A DNA stretch of 64,000 bases from WRGA01 sp031553395 (GCA_031553395.1 JAVBLR010000001.1:248001-312000), one strand, 5' to 3'; shown: positions 1-8,924, counted from the first letter of the stretch. The notes: a model not told the origin generated them from the letters alone. Translations and numbers: made by a program.

Positions 1-1968
1 AATAGGTTGTAAGGTTTCATTAATTAACGTAGATTTACCACTTCCCGATACGCCGGTAACACAAATCAATGTTCCCAATGGAAAATCAACCGATACATTT
101 TTCAAGTTATTCCCTTTGGCACCAATGATAGAGAGCTTTTTGCCGTTTCCTTCCCGGCGGGTTTGCGGAATGGCAATTTCTTTTTCTCCATTCAGATACG
201 AAGATGTTAGCGTGTGAGTTTTAAGCATATCCTTCGGAGAACCTTCAAAAACAACTTCTCCGCCGAATCGACCGGCTTTAGGGCCTAAATCAACTACATA
301 ATCGGATGCCAACATCATATCTTTGTCATGTTCGACTACGATAACCGAATTTCCGATATCACGAAGGTCTTTTAACGAATGAATTAACCGTTCATTATCC
401 CGTTGATGCAGCCCGATACTTGGTTCATCCAGAATATACAATACATTTACCAATTGAGAACCGATTTGCGTTGCCAATCGTATTCGTTGACTTTCACCTC
501 CCGAAAGAGAAACAGAAGAGCGATTCAGGGAGAGATAATTTAATCCTACATCCATTAAAAATCCAATTCGTGTGCGGATTTCTTTCAATATTTCGGTTGA
601 TATTTGCTTTTGTTTATCATTCAAATGATTTTCCAACTCATTTACCCAAACTTGTAATTCCGAAATATCCATTTTCGAAATCTCAGCAATATTTTTATTA
701 TCTAAACGATAATGAAGTGCTTCTTTATTCAATCGTTGCCCGTTGCATTCAGGGCAAACAGCGGTTTTAATAAATTGTTCCGCCCATTTTTGTTCGGTTG
801 CCGAAGCATCATTTTCATGTTGTAATTGAATGTATTTTACTACACCTTCATACGACATAAAATAATTGGAACTGCCTAATGCTTCGTTTTTGATATTCAA
901 TCGTTCATCCGTTCCATTCAGGATTTCATCCATTGCTTCATCCGAAATGTCTTTGATAGGCGTTTTCAGTGTAAAACCATATTTATCACCAATTGCTTCT
1001 ATTTGCCAGAAAATCAATGAATTTTTATATTTTCCCAATGGAATAATCCCACCTTGAAAAACGGACAAGGTATTATCCGGAATTATTTTTTTCAAATCAA
1101 TTTGATTGACATAACCCAATCCTTTACACTTGGGACAAGCGCCTTGTGGAGAATTGAACGAAAAATTGTGAGGTGCCGGTTCGCTGTATGAAATTCCCGA
1201 AACAGGACACATCAGCAATCGGCTATAATGACGAATTTCATTGGTATCCAAATCCAATACAAGAATCAATCCTTCTCCCTGTTTCATAGCAGTTTGCACA
1301 CTGCTTTTGAGTCTTCTTTGATCTTTTTGGCTAACACTCAACTTATCAATAACTACTTCAACACTGTGATTTTTGTAACGGTCGAGCTTCATTCCCAGGC
1401 GGATTTCTTGTACATCTCCATCTACTCGGACATTCAGATATCCTTTTTTACGTAAATTTTCGAATAATTCCTTGTAATGCCCTTTCCGGTTTTTTACAAC
1501 AGGAGCCAAGATAAAAATCTTTTTTCCATCATATTTATCAAGAATTAAGGAAAGAATCTGTTCTTCGGTATATTTTACCATTTTTTCACCCGAAACGTAT
1601 GAATATGCTTCTCCGGCACGGGCATACAACAAACGGAAAAAGTCGTAAATTTCGGTAGTTGTCCCAACGGTTGAACGGGGATTCCGGTTCGTAGTTTTTT
1701 GTTCGATAGAAATAACAGGACTTAGTCCGGTAATTTTATCTACATCCGGACGTTCCAGATTCCCGAGAAAATTGCGCGCATAAGCCGAAAAAGTTTCGAT
1801 ATATCTTCGTTGTCCTTCTGCAAAAATAGTATCGAAAGCCAACGATGATTTTCCGCTTCCGCTTAAACCAGTAATAACCGTAAGACTGTTTCGGGGAATA
1901 GTTACATCTATATTTTTGAGGTTGTGCACACGGGCACCTTGCACCTCTATTTGTTCTGTCTCTTCCAT
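1..1968 (-). CDS. uvrA: UvrA, excinuclease ABC subunit A (C-terminal part beyond left edge)
   Basis: DNA-damage recognition ATPase of nucleotide excision repair; works with UvrB in the cytoplasm. The first ~656 residues are present. The start (ATG at 1968) gives a normal UvrA N-terminus with Walker A GLSGSGKSS at about residue 30. The ABC signature SGGESQRIRLA and Walker B ILDEPSIGLHQRD follow, and the second Walker A, GVSGSGKST, lies at the window edge, where full UvrA (~940 residues) has it. The insertion-domain zinc motif reads CPVSG at its first half and CPKC at its second, so one of the usual four cysteines is Ser. The 5' end overlaps the 3' end of the LTA-synthase-like gene by 22 bp, suggesting translational coupling. 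Short plus-strand ORFs here are antisense shadows. Identification is certain; only the truncation limits it. Confidence 0.97.
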   Translation of the reverse strand, partial: MEETEQIEVQGARVHNLKNIDVTIPRNSLTVITGLSGSGKSSLAFDTIFAEGQRRYIETFSAYARNFLGNLERPDVDKITGLSPVISIEQKTTNRNPRSTVGTTTEIYDFFRLLYARAGEAYSYVSGEKMVKYTEEQILSLILDKYDGKKIFILAPVVKNRKGHYKELFENLRKKGYLNVRVDGDVQEIRLGMKLDRYKNHSVEVVIDKLSVSQKDQRRLKSSVQTAMKQGEGLILVLDLDTNEIRHYSRLLMCPVSGISYSEPAPHNFSFNSPQGACPKCKGLGYVNQIDLKKIIPDNTLSVFQGGIIPLGKYKNSLIFWQIEAIGDKYGFTLKTPIKDISDEAMDEILNGTDERLNIKNEALGSSNYFMSYEGVVKYIQLQHENDASATEQKWAEQFIKTAVCPECNGQRLNKEALHYRLDNKNIAEISKMDISELQVWVNELENHLNDKQKQISTEILKEIRTRIGFLMDVGLNYLSLNRSSVSLSGGESQRIRLATQIGSQLVNVLYILDEPSIGLHQRDNERLIHSLKDLRDIGNSVIVVEHDKDMMLASDYVVDLGPKAGRFGGEVVFEGSPKDMLKTHTLTSSYLNGEKEIAIPQTRREGNGKKLSIIGAKGNNLKNVSVDFPLGTLICVTGVSGSGKSTLINETLQPI

Positions 1969-4007
1969 TCTGTTTGGTTAAAATATCTCATGCAAGCGAT
2001 GGATGCTTTAGCTTCATTTAAGTCGTTGTATAATTTGTCGTTAGTATTACCATTATTTTGTACGGTTAATTTATTGTTTTTATCCCATGTAAAAAATATA
2101 GGTTTCAATGAAAAATCAATACTTCCGTTTTTGCTGATAACTACTTCTGACAAATGGAGTGCAAAGTTATCATTTGCTTCGTCAGAAAACAAATTAACTC
2201 CCGATTTTAAATAACTTGCATTAGAAAGCGCTAAGTTAAATATTGTTGGAAAAACGTCTTTATGTGAACCGAAATTAGTCAAATCGGGATGAATGGCCGG
2301 TTTATATTTTTCGGGGACAAATAATAGCAAAGGAACGCCATATTTGGTAAGTAATTCCGTATTACTGTAATCGAAAAGTCCCCTCACACAATGGTCTCCG
2401 GTAACAACTATAATCGTATTATCTCCTATTGACGAAGCTTTTATTCTCTTAATTAATCTTCCCAAGCAATCATTTGCATATTGGTAAGTTGTAAAATGAA
2501 TCTTGGCCACCTTATCATCGAAAAGTATTTTTCGGTTGATTTGTTTAATATCAATTGGATATGGTTTATATGATTTGGGCAAATGAAATGGGGAATGGTT
2601 GGTGGTGGTTAATCCGAATATAAATTGTGGATAATTTTGATTTTGCTTTAATTCGTCATAGATGTAATCAAACATAAATTCGTCATAGCAACCCCAATCA
2701 TTTTTTTCAACATTCGGATAAAAATCATCCAAATTGCCTGCATCTACCAATGTATCAAAATATTGGCGAGGAATGAAGTCATCCAGATTTCTCCATCCGA
2801 AGTTTCCACTTGTAACAAAATTGGTTGTATATCCCTTTTGTTTAAATACATAAGCAACAGATGAATGCAGGCTGTCATTAGCAAAAGTAGATTGGGCAAT
2901 GGATGTTTTAAATGTATTATTTATCATCAAGGATTCCAATGAGGTGATTGTTGATTGTGTAGAAGACGTAAAATTTTTAAAAACGTAAGCATAAGGCAGT
3001 ACATCCTCTAATTCTCCCAATAAATTCAATTTATCCTTATCATGATACATCCATAAATTTGTTCCCATTCCTTCCATTAAAATAAAAACAACATGGGGTG
3101 GATTTTCTTTTAGGAAAAGATTTTCAGGCGTTTGAGTAAAGAGAGCATTTCGTAGAGAATCTTCGTTATTAATTACCTGATGGTTTACATAATAACTAAC
3201 AGCATTGTTAATAGAGGGAAAACCCGATTCTTTGACTGTTTCATTTAAATTTGAATTGATTTCCTGTGATATTTTATCTTTTATGGCAGTTTTTAAAGCA
3301 AATACACCATTGAGAACCAATGAATTTACAGAGGAATCCAATGTAACTTCACTATGTATCAATCGTAAAGGAGCCGCCTTAAATGAAAAACCACGTACAC
3401 CCTCAATAAATATTCCGATAAACAATATTACAATGCATATCTTTATCCAATATGGGTATTGGGGAATAGAAAATTTGACAGACATGATTTTTCTCATTAG
3501 AAAGTAACAACAAACAATGAAAACGGCAAGTCCTGCGAAAACCGGAATTACCGGATAATCAGTCCAGAAAGTTTTCAATAGGGCAGAGGTATTATCTTCA
3601 AAAAATCCGAAAATAGCAATGTTTATATGAGATTGGAAATATTGATAAAAAAAGAAATCAATTGTAGAAATAAATAAGAAGAGAGTAAATAAAATTGTTG
3701 AATATATTATTGAAAAATGGAATGAGAATCGATTGTATATGCTTGATTTATAAAAAAATAACCCTATTAAAAATACGAATGCAACGGGAATTAAACCATA
3801 AAAGATACAGCTTGAATCGAAGCGGAATCCCATTGAAAATGCAGCAAAAAGATTTTTTTTGTCTGATAAAATATCTGTTATATTTTCCGAAGAAATTAAA
3901 AATAAAATTCGGAATACTCCAAATAAAAGAAGAAACAAAAGAAAAACTATAAATAAACGGATAATATTATTGCTAAATCCGGAAAACCAATTTCCTTTGT
4001 CAGGCAT
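1947..4007 (-). CDS. LTA synthase-like membrane sulfatase (phosphoglycerol/phosphoethanolamine transferase type)
   Basis: About 686 residues. The N-terminal ~200 residues hold five or so hydrophobic membrane spans; the remainder is a periplasmic alkaline-phosphatase/sulfatase-fold domain. Visible metal-site motifs are FILMEGMGTNLW (acidic ligand), the Thr-rich stretch STQSTITSLES where LtaS-type enzymes carry the nucleophile Thr, and VVTGDHCVRG (Asp-His). The family moves phosphoglycerol or related head groups from lipids to envelope glycans; the acceptor in this Gram-negative organism is unknown. The reading frame is open to 4058, but the first 17 codons of that longer form lie in an intergenic GTAAAAG-type repeat, so I prefer ATG at 4007 (MPDKGNW). 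It sits between a lytic transglycosylase and uvrA on the same strand. Confidence 0.85.
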   Translation of the reverse strand: MPDKGNWFSGFSNNIIRLFIVFLLFLLLFGVFRILFLISSENITDILSDKKNLFAAFSMGFRFDSSCIFYGLIPVAFVFLIGLFFYKSSIYNRFSFHFSIIYSTILFTLFLFISTIDFFFYQYFQSHINIAIFGFFEDNTSALLKTFWTDYPVIPVFAGLAVFIVCCYFLMRKIMSVKFSIPQYPYWIKICIVILFIGIFIEGVRGFSFKAAPLRLIHSEVTLDSSVNSLVLNGVFALKTAIKDKISQEINSNLNETVKESGFPSINNAVSYYVNHQVINNEDSLRNALFTQTPENLFLKENPPHVVFILMEGMGTNLWMYHDKDKLNLLGELEDVLPYAYVFKNFTSSTQSTITSLESLMINNTFKTSIAQSTFANDSLHSSVAYVFKQKGYTTNFVTSGNFGWRNLDDFIPRQYFDTLVDAGNLDDFYPNVEKNDWGCYDEFMFDYIYDELKQNQNYPQFIFGLTTTNHSPFHLPKSYKPYPIDIKQINRKILFDDKVAKIHFTTYQYANDCLGRLIKRIKASSIGDNTIIVVTGDHCVRGLFDYSNTELLTKYGVPLLLFVPEKYKPAIHPDLTNFGSHKDVFPTIFNLALSNASYLKSGVNLFSDEANDNFALHLSEVVISKNGSIDFSLKPIFFTWDKNNKLTVQNNGNTNDKLYNDLNEAKASIACMRYFNQTEWKRQNK

Positions 4008-4013
4008 AAAAAA

Positions 4014-4079
4014 GTAAAAGATAAAAAGTAAAAGGTAAAGTATGTAAGTACATGGCACTTATAACCTTTTACCTTTTAA
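4014..4079. repeat. Heptamer-unit inverted repeat (GTAAAAG type)
   Basis: The left arm carries units GTAAAAG, ATAAAAA, GTAAAAG and GTAAAGT at 4014-4041. The right arm (4064-4079) carries the complementary CTTTTAC and CTTTTAA. The arms can form a 12-13 bp stem with one bulge between the transglycosylase stop and the LTA-synthase-like start. See the other heptamer elements at 42153-42274 and 45707-45807. Confidence 0.75.
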
Positions 4080-4084
4080 TTTGT

Positions 4085-5062
4085 TTAGTTAATCCAACGG
4101 CTATCATACGCATCTATTTTTTCTCCTTTTTTATAATACATATCTTCTTCCAAAGGAATTCTGATATTATATAATTTGCCGGTTCTATTACTCAAGGAGG
4201 TGTCACGGAGCCACACATTGAAATCTTTAAGTTGAGCATATGTAATTCCATAATTTTGGGCGAAACTTGTCCAGCTTGAAACGGAAGAATCAACCGTAAC
4301 TTCTTTCCATCGGATGGGCTTGTATAACTGACTTGCTTTTAGTACAAATCCGTAACGATAGGGATTTTCGAAAATTTCTTTTGCTGCAATAATTCTGAAA
4401 AAGTATCTGGAAGTTTCTTCCACCAATAATAAATCCAATGCCGAAGAAACATTTTGTTTGCTTAATTCGCTGGATATACGTCCCATTCCTGCATTATACG
4501 ATGCTGCTACTGTTGCCCAATCACCATATTTCGAATAAGCATCTTTAAGATAACGGCAAGCTGCTGCAGTAGATTTTTCGATATGGTAGCGTTCATCAAC
4601 TTCTGTGTTGATTTCCAATCCATATGATCTGCCTGTAGCTTCCATAAATTGCCATAATCCGGCAGCCTTGGCTGAAGATAAAGCTCTCTCACTTAAATTA
4701 CTTTCAATAACCATTAAGTATTTAAAGTCCTCAGGAATACCATTTTGTTTTAGAATAGGTACAACAATTGGAAATATGCGGTTTGCCCGCTTGAAATATA
4801 ACATGGTAGTTGAATGCAAGTATGTAAAAGAAGATATTTCCCGATCAAAACGTTCGTATAAGTCGTAACGCCTGACATCTATATCATCATCAGCAAATTT
4901 TACTTTCATTGGAAAATCGGGTGGGGTAGTCATTGATAAAACAGATGAACGTTGTTGTTCTGCTTCTTGTGCATCATTACTACTTCCTGTCAAAATAAAA
5001 GTCCCAACACACAATCCAATAATCGAAAGTGTGGGGATTAAAACTTTGTAAATCTTTTTCAT
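4085..5062 (-). CDS. Lytic transglycosylase (SLT domain, MltD-like)
   Basis: 325 residues. Cleaves the MurNAc-GlcNAc bond of peptidoglycan to leave an anhydro-MurNAc end, in the periplasm. Residues 1-25 form a hydrophobic leader or anchor ending in FILTGSS. The SLT domain spans about residues 95-245: catalytic Glu120 in the IESNLSERALSS motif, followed by AAGLWQFM and later VAASYNAGMGR, all diagnostic of family 1 transglycosylases. The C-terminal ~80 residues (SWTSFAQNYGITYAQLKDFN) resemble a degenerate LysM-like region. It lies 30 bp downstream of the T9SS-exported protein gene, in the same operon. Confidence 0.93.
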   Translation of the reverse strand: MKKIYKVLIPTLSIIGLCVGTFILTGSSNDAQEAEQQRSSVLSMTTPPDFPMKVKFADDDIDVRRYDLYERFDREISSFTYLHSTTMLYFKRANRIFPIVVPILKQNGIPEDFKYLMVIESNLSERALSSAKAAGLWQFMEATGRSYGLEINTEVDERYHIEKSTAAACRYLKDAYSKYGDWATVAASYNAGMGRISSELSKQNVSSALDLLLVEETSRYFFRIIAAKEIFENPYRYGFVLKASQLYKPIRWKEVTVDSSVSSWTSFAQNYGITYAQLKDFNVWLRDTSLSNRTGKLYNIRIPLEEDMYYKKGEKIDAYDSRWIN

Positions 5063-5092
5063 CTTTTTTATAGAATATTAAACTTTTAACTT

Positions 5093-6451
5093 TTAATTCC
5101 CAGTATTGCTATTAGTATTTCCTTCATATGGAGTCTTCGTATACAATAGATTGATGTCTCCCTTCAACTTATGTTTTACACCATCAGAACCATCGGCTTC
5201 AATTACATAAAAATATACACCGGGAGCAACTAACTTTCCATCTTTTCTGCCATCCCAACCCAAAGCTGGGTCATAATATTCATAAATAACATTTCCCCAT
5301 CGGTTTAATATTGTACACTTGAATTTATTAATTGATTTATATGCTACTTTAAATTCATCATTTGTACCTGTAGACGAGTTAGGTGTAAAATAATTAGGCG
5401 CATCAACAAAAGACTCAGAAACCGTAATAACAAATGGTGCAGAAGGAGCTATTGCCGAACAATCATTATTATAATTGCTTACATTTAACCTGACGTAATA
5501 GGTACCACTTCGATCAAAAGTATAATGCAATTCCTCTTCAGGGTAAGTTGCGAGTAATACTGAAAAGTCTTCCCGGCTCGAAAATTCCCATGAATAATGA
5601 CTTACTGCGTCAGTAGCATGTGCTATAAAATCAATATCCAAAGGCGCTGATCCTGTGTAACTTGTAGTAGTTTTTGGTCTGTCTTTTTCATTGAGGTTAT
5701 CACGGGGTGATACTATTGCTTCAGCATGAGCATCTACGGCGATTGCATTGTATTCGTCGGAAGTTACAGACTGCTCTATATCAAAATAAGTAGCATACTG
5801 GTCTCCCTGTAATTCGAAAACAGTATTTAGTAAAGGTGCCGGTATTTTTTCGGGAAAATTTGAATTCCAACTTACTGTATCATTTAATACGTTGTATATA
5901 CTGTCTTGAGCATCCCATTCCAATGTTTGGTAAATAACAGAAAATTCCCGGATTAGATTTGCTTTCGAACCATTAGGAGCACAATATTCCATAGTTGGAA
6001 TATTACCAACGACTTCCAACGAAAGGAATGAGCATTTTTCATTACCTTCAAGAATGTTTAATCCTTGCAAATCAAGAATATATAAAGAATAGTCAGTAAC
6101 CCATACAAAATATTCATTTTCCTCGCTGCCAATCTTATCAACTGCAATATAGCCATAATCAGGCTGAATATTGGACAAGATAGAAACATTATCAGTTTGA
6201 TTTCCAGATAAAAGAGTCCTGTTTTCCGGATTATCTTTATATTGATACCAGGTAATTGTAGAACCAGAAGTGGGAGAGGAGTAGGTGAGTTGGGCGCCGT
6301 TCATCCCATAAAATACGAATATATCCTTAAATCCGGCAGATGTATTTTCCGTATATACAGGTTTGCTACCTCCAGTTGCAGTAAAAGTTTGTGCAACAAG
6401 ATGCATTCCTGTCAGTATAAAAATAAATAAGACAAAATATTTTTTTTTCAT
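5093..6451 (-). CDS. Secreted PKD-domain protein with T9SS type B (CHU_C) sorting domain
   Basis: 452 residues. A signal peptide (KKKYFVLFIFILTGMHLVAQ) is followed by a mostly beta region. A PKD-like domain sits at about residues 265-350 (LDIDFIAHATDAVSHYSWEF, then TYYVRLNVSN). The last ~90 residues (FTPNSSTGTNDEF, LNRWGNVIYE, GWDGRKDGKLVAPGVYFYVI) are the gliding-motility-associated C-terminal domain used by the type IX secretion system. The protein is therefore exported and probably surface attached; its binding target is unknown. The frame opens with MFMKKKYF; I use the second Met at 6451, the other being 6457. It is the first gene of the minus-strand operon running to uvrA. Confidence 0.85.
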   Translation of the reverse strand: MKKKYFVLFIFILTGMHLVAQTFTATGGSKPVYTENTSAGFKDIFVFYGMNGAQLTYSSPTSGSTITWYQYKDNPENRTLLSGNQTDNVSILSNIQPDYGYIAVDKIGSEENEYFVWVTDYSLYILDLQGLNILEGNEKCSFLSLEVVGNIPTMEYCAPNGSKANLIREFSVIYQTLEWDAQDSIYNVLNDTVSWNSNFPEKIPAPLLNTVFELQGDQYATYFDIEQSVTSDEYNAIAVDAHAEAIVSPRDNLNEKDRPKTTTSYTGSAPLDIDFIAHATDAVSHYSWEFSSREDFSVLLATYPEEELHYTFDRSGTYYVRLNVSNYNNDCSAIAPSAPFVITVSESFVDAPNYFTPNSSTGTNDEFKVAYKSINKFKCTILNRWGNVIYEYYDPALGWDGRKDGKLVAPGVYFYVIEADGSDGVKHKLKGDINLLYTKTPYEGNTNSNTGN

Positions 6452-6461
6452 AAACATACAA

Positions 6462-6498
6462 GTAAAAAGGTTGTTAGGTGAGAACCTTTACCTTTTTA
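6462..6498. repeat. Hairpin in the 5' UTR of the T9SS-protein operon
   Basis: AAAGGTT at 6466-6472 pairs with AACCTTT at 6483-6489, with further AT pairing on both sides (GTAAAAAGG against CCTTTTTA). It lies between the putative promoter at 6514-6521 and the start codon, so it would be transcribed as leader. It belongs to the GTAAAAG family of repeats by sequence. Confidence 0.55.
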
Positions 6499-6513
6499 TA
6501 AACGAAAGAATTG

Positions 6514-6521
6514 CAAAGGTA
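6514..6521 (-). promoter_or_regulatory. Bacteroidota -7 box (TACCTTTG) for the T9SS/transglycosylase/uvrA operon
   Basis: The minus strand reads TACCTTTG, an exact TAnnTTTG match, 63-70 bp upstream of the start codon at 6451. No clear -33 TTTG is seen at the expected distance. Confidence 0.55.
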
Positions 6522-6561
6522 GTATTTTTTAAAGTAAAAAATATGAATATGCTAATTATCT

Positions 6562-6617
6562 AATATGCCAATGTGCCAATTACACTCTTCATCGGCACAT
6601 TGGCATATTGGCACATT
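6562..6617. repeat. Octamer-unit inverted repeat (AATRTGCC type)
   Basis: The left arm holds two octamers, AATATGCC and AATGTGCC (6562-6577). The right arm holds three complementary octamers, GGCACATT, GGCATATT and GGCACATT (6594-6617). They can pair over 16 bp or more, in two registers. The same unit type recurs at 17122-17184. A further run of TTTTAAC/TTTTAAT units follows at 6629-6655. Confidence 0.8.
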
Positions 6618-6711
6618 AGTTTATTATTTTTAACTTTTAACTTTAGCTTTTAATAGGATGTATCATTTTTTTGTTCATAAATTTGTTGCAGATTATTTTA
6701 AATATGAATTT

Positions 6712-7278
6712 ATGAAAATTATTGTTCGTTTTTTGATTCTTGCATCATTTTTAGGTGTATTTATGGCTTGTAGCAGTGATGAAGACCCAACATTCAATGA
6801 TATTGGTCAATTTGTAGGCAATTATAATGCAACGAGGATTGCCACTATAGGCACAGCAGCTGTTGATACCAATAATTCGTATCCGGTTTATATTACAACT
6901 CTTGGAAGTGGTAATGAGGTATATTTTATATTGGGATACCTTAAAAATACGCCAGATATTTTAGATGTAACAGTACGATTGTCAAATTTCAGAGATAGAG
7001 GAGAGTATGTTACATTTGACGTAGAGCCAATAAATAAGACGAATATCACATATTCCATTCCGGATTTTTTCCAAAAATATTATGCAAATTTGAACAAAAC
7101 AATCACAGAATTGACAACATTTAAGATGAATGTTTTGAGTGGTGGCAAATTTGTAAAAAAGACAAAGGAGATTTCTTTTACATATACAGGAAGCTATACA
7201 GCAAAATTTTCTCCATCAGGTTCAGGTAGCGATAGTTTTGCATTGTCGTATTATATGATACCGAAGGCAGGAGAGTGA
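6712..7278 (+). CDS. Small lipoprotein of unknown function
   Basis: 188 residues from ATG 6712. The frame is open from 6658, but the Met at 6712 starts a clean lipoprotein leader, MKIIVRFLILASFLGVFMAC, with the lipid-modified Cys at residue 20 followed by SSDEDP. Asp/Ser residues after the Cys fit Bacteroidota surface-exposed lipoproteins. The rest is beta-rich with no motif I recognise. A strong hairpin terminator follows at 7294. It is a single-gene unit between a divergent operon and the 11-bp repeat array. No function is assigned. Confidence 0.7.
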   Translation: MKIIVRFLILASFLGVFMACSSDEDPTFNDIGQFVGNYNATRIATIGTAAVDTNNSYPVYITTLGSGNEVYFILGYLKNTPDILDVTVRLSNFRDRGEYVTFDVEPINKTNITYSIPDFFQKYYANLNKTITELTTFKMNVLSGGKFVKKTKEISFTYTGSYTAKFSPSGSGSDSFALSYYMIPKAGE

Positions 7279-7293
7279 AACAATATGCAAATG

Positions 7294-7335
7294 ACCCAAA
7301 TTTTCTGAGTTTATCAAAAAATAGAAGATTTGGGT
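7294..7335 (+). terminator. Hairpin terminator of the small lipoprotein gene
   Basis: ACCCAAATTTTCT (7294-7306) pairs with AGAAGATTTGGGT (7323-7335) with one mismatch, and TTTATTTC follows. It lies 16 bp after the stop codon. Confidence 0.8.
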
Positions 7336-7529
7336 TTATTTCAATAAATACAATTAAACATAATAGTAATTATAGGAAAAATAGATAGGTGTTTTCCAAA
7401 CAGTTTTTAATCGGATATTTTAAGAATAAGTTTAAGAAATTCAATATATTAAAACCTCAGCGAGTTTATAATTTATCTATTTGTTATTCCAATAATATTT
7501 TCTATATTTAAAATTGTTACTCTTTACAT
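7336..7529. other. Very AT-rich gene-free stretch beside the 11-bp repeat array
   Basis: No ORF, hairpin or repeat was found here. The stretch is almost entirely A and T with long A/T runs. Together with the phased 9-mers at 7530-7644 it could serve as an easily melted region. That is inference only. Confidence 0.4.
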
Positions 7530-7646
7530 TGTTGAGAACTTGTTGATAAGTTGTGAATATTTTTTTAACTTTTTATAATCAATTAAGAATCCGTTGAAAA
7601 CTTCTTGAAAGTATACTGAAATGACGTTGAAAACTTACTGAAAACT
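7530..7646. repeat. Array of 11-bp phased repeats resembling DnaA boxes (candidate iterons/origin)
   Basis: Three 9-mers start exactly 11 bp apart: TGTTGAGAA (7530), TGTTGATAA (7541) and TGTGAATAT (7552). A second block has five 11-bp units: CGTTGAAAA (7592), TCTTGAAAG (7603), TACTGAAAT (7614), CGTTGAAAA (7625) and TACTGAAAA (7636). On the minus strand the first three read TTCTCAACA, TTATCAACA and ATATTCACA, one or two changes from DnaA box TTATNCACA. Exact helical phasing argues for protein binding. The array lies directly upstream of the promoter at 7684. Confidence 0.6.
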
Positions 7647-7683
7647 CCTTTATGAATTGCATTTAGAAGATAGCAAACTCCAG

Positions 7684-7691
7684 TATCTTTG
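7684..7691 (+). promoter_or_regulatory. -7 box (TATCTTTG) of the HU-CCDC81/SPOR gene
   Basis: An exact TAnnTTTG match; a TTG lies 24 bp upstream (7657-7659), slightly far for a -33 element. Transcription would start near 7697. This places the upstream in-frame ATG at 7689 inside the promoter and supports translation from 7737. Confidence 0.6.
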
Positions 7692-7736
7692 TCAGTATTA
7701 AAATCTGAAAAAAATAAAAGTAAAAACAAGTTTTTT

Positions 7737-8924
7737 ATGACTCAATTGATTTTACATACCGAATATTTGATGAGTATTCATGAATGTGTTATTATTCCGG
7801 GATTGGGCGGTTTTGTGAGCCGTATTTCTTCTTCCTGGTATGATGAAGAAACTTCTACATGGATACCTCCACGAAAAGAAATCACCTTTAATTCGAGTTT
7901 ATTTCATAATGATGGTTTGTTATTGAGTTCATATACAAATACATATAATATTTCTTATTCCGATGCTTTTGTCATGGTTGAAAAAGCCGTTCGTGAGTTA
8001 AAGAAAGAATTAAGTGAAAAAATATATGTTCAATTTGGACGTATTGGTACTTTCAAATATGATGATAATAAAACATTGCTTTTTTCTCCAGCCGAAGATT
8101 TGCATTATTTTTCTACAGGTACTTATGGCTTATTTTCAATTAAAGCATTAACTCTTAATAAATTATTAAGAAATATTCAGTCTCCTGAAAAAGAAAATAA
8201 AGAGGCTGGAATAGAGCAAAAAGTTGCTTCTATTATAACACCAAGAACGAATAAAGTAGCATATCCCGAAAGAACACGGCCCTCCGACACTATTTTTATT
8301 CCTCTGAAGATAAAAAAGAAATTTCTTTATAGAACATTGGGTATAAGTGCTGTAGTCTTGTTGTTTATGCTCCTATCGACACCTATTTATGTTGATACAA
8401 CGCACAATACAAATTATGCCAAATTATTGTCTCCACTTGTTGATAAACCAAGTTCGAGTGAAAGTGCAGAAATTGATAATAAATCATTAAATACTAATGA
8501 TAATAAAGAACAGAGTTCGCTTGTGATTACTATTCCGGAAATTGTTCTACCAAAAACAGAAGAGCCAAAAGAAATCCTTCCAAAGGAAACAACTCCGGCT
8601 CCAGCTGCAACGCAAAATAATAATGCCATTCAGAAAACTACAACATCGGCTGTAACAAGTGCGAATACAAAAAGCAAACTTTCGGGTCCTTATTATATAA
8701 TTATTGGAAGTTTTCCTTCTGAAAAAGCTGCCCAACAATTTGCAAGTATGGCAAAGTCTCAAGGAATATCCAATTCAGGCATATTACAAGCAAAGGATAG
8801 CAAACGCATTCGAGTATATGCCGATGCTTTTGATAATCAAGCTGAAGCTAATCAATATATGAGTAGTTTCAAGTCACAATATAGCAATCAGCATCCAAAT
8901 GCTTGGTTATTTGTGGATAAATAA
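7737..8924 (+). CDS. HU-CCDC81 and SPOR domain envelope protein
   Basis: 395 residues from MTQLILHTEYLMSIHE. Residues 1-140 match the paired HU-CCDC81 domains of Bacteroidota: CVIIPGLGGFVSR near the N-terminus and VQFGRIGTFKYDDN further on. A single membrane span lies near residues 195-215 (TLGISAVVLLFMLLSTPIYV). A Ser/Pro/Thr-rich linker follows, and the last ~75 residues form a SPOR domain (GPYYIIIGSFPSEKAAQQFA). SPOR domains bind denuded peptidoglycan at division sites, so the layout is a cytoplasmic HU-like head tethered to a periplasmic septal sensor. The neighbour upstream is the 11-bp repeat array; whether the HU-like head touches DNA is unknown. Confidence 0.88.
   Translation: MTQLILHTEYLMSIHECVIIPGLGGFVSRISSSWYDEETSTWIPPRKEITFNSSLFHNDGLLLSSYTNTYNISYSDAFVMVEKAVRELKKELSEKIYVQFGRIGTFKYDDNKTLLFSPAEDLHYFSTGTYGLFSIKALTLNKLLRNIQSPEKENKEAGIEQKVASIITPRTNKVAYPERTRPSDTIFIPLKIKKKFLYRTLGISAVVLLFMLLSTPIYVDTTHNTNYAKLLSPLVDKPSSSESAEIDNKSLNTNDNKEQSSLVITIPEIVLPKTEEPKEILPKETTPAPAATQNNNAIQKTTTSAVTSANTKSKLSGPYYIIIGSFPSEKAAQQFASMAKSQGISNSGILQAKDSKRIRVYADAFDNQAEANQYMSSFKSQYSNQHPNAWLFVDK

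Noticed and set aside
420..1455. Plus-strand frames opposite uvrA
   Set aside because: Antisense shadows of a clearly conserved gene.
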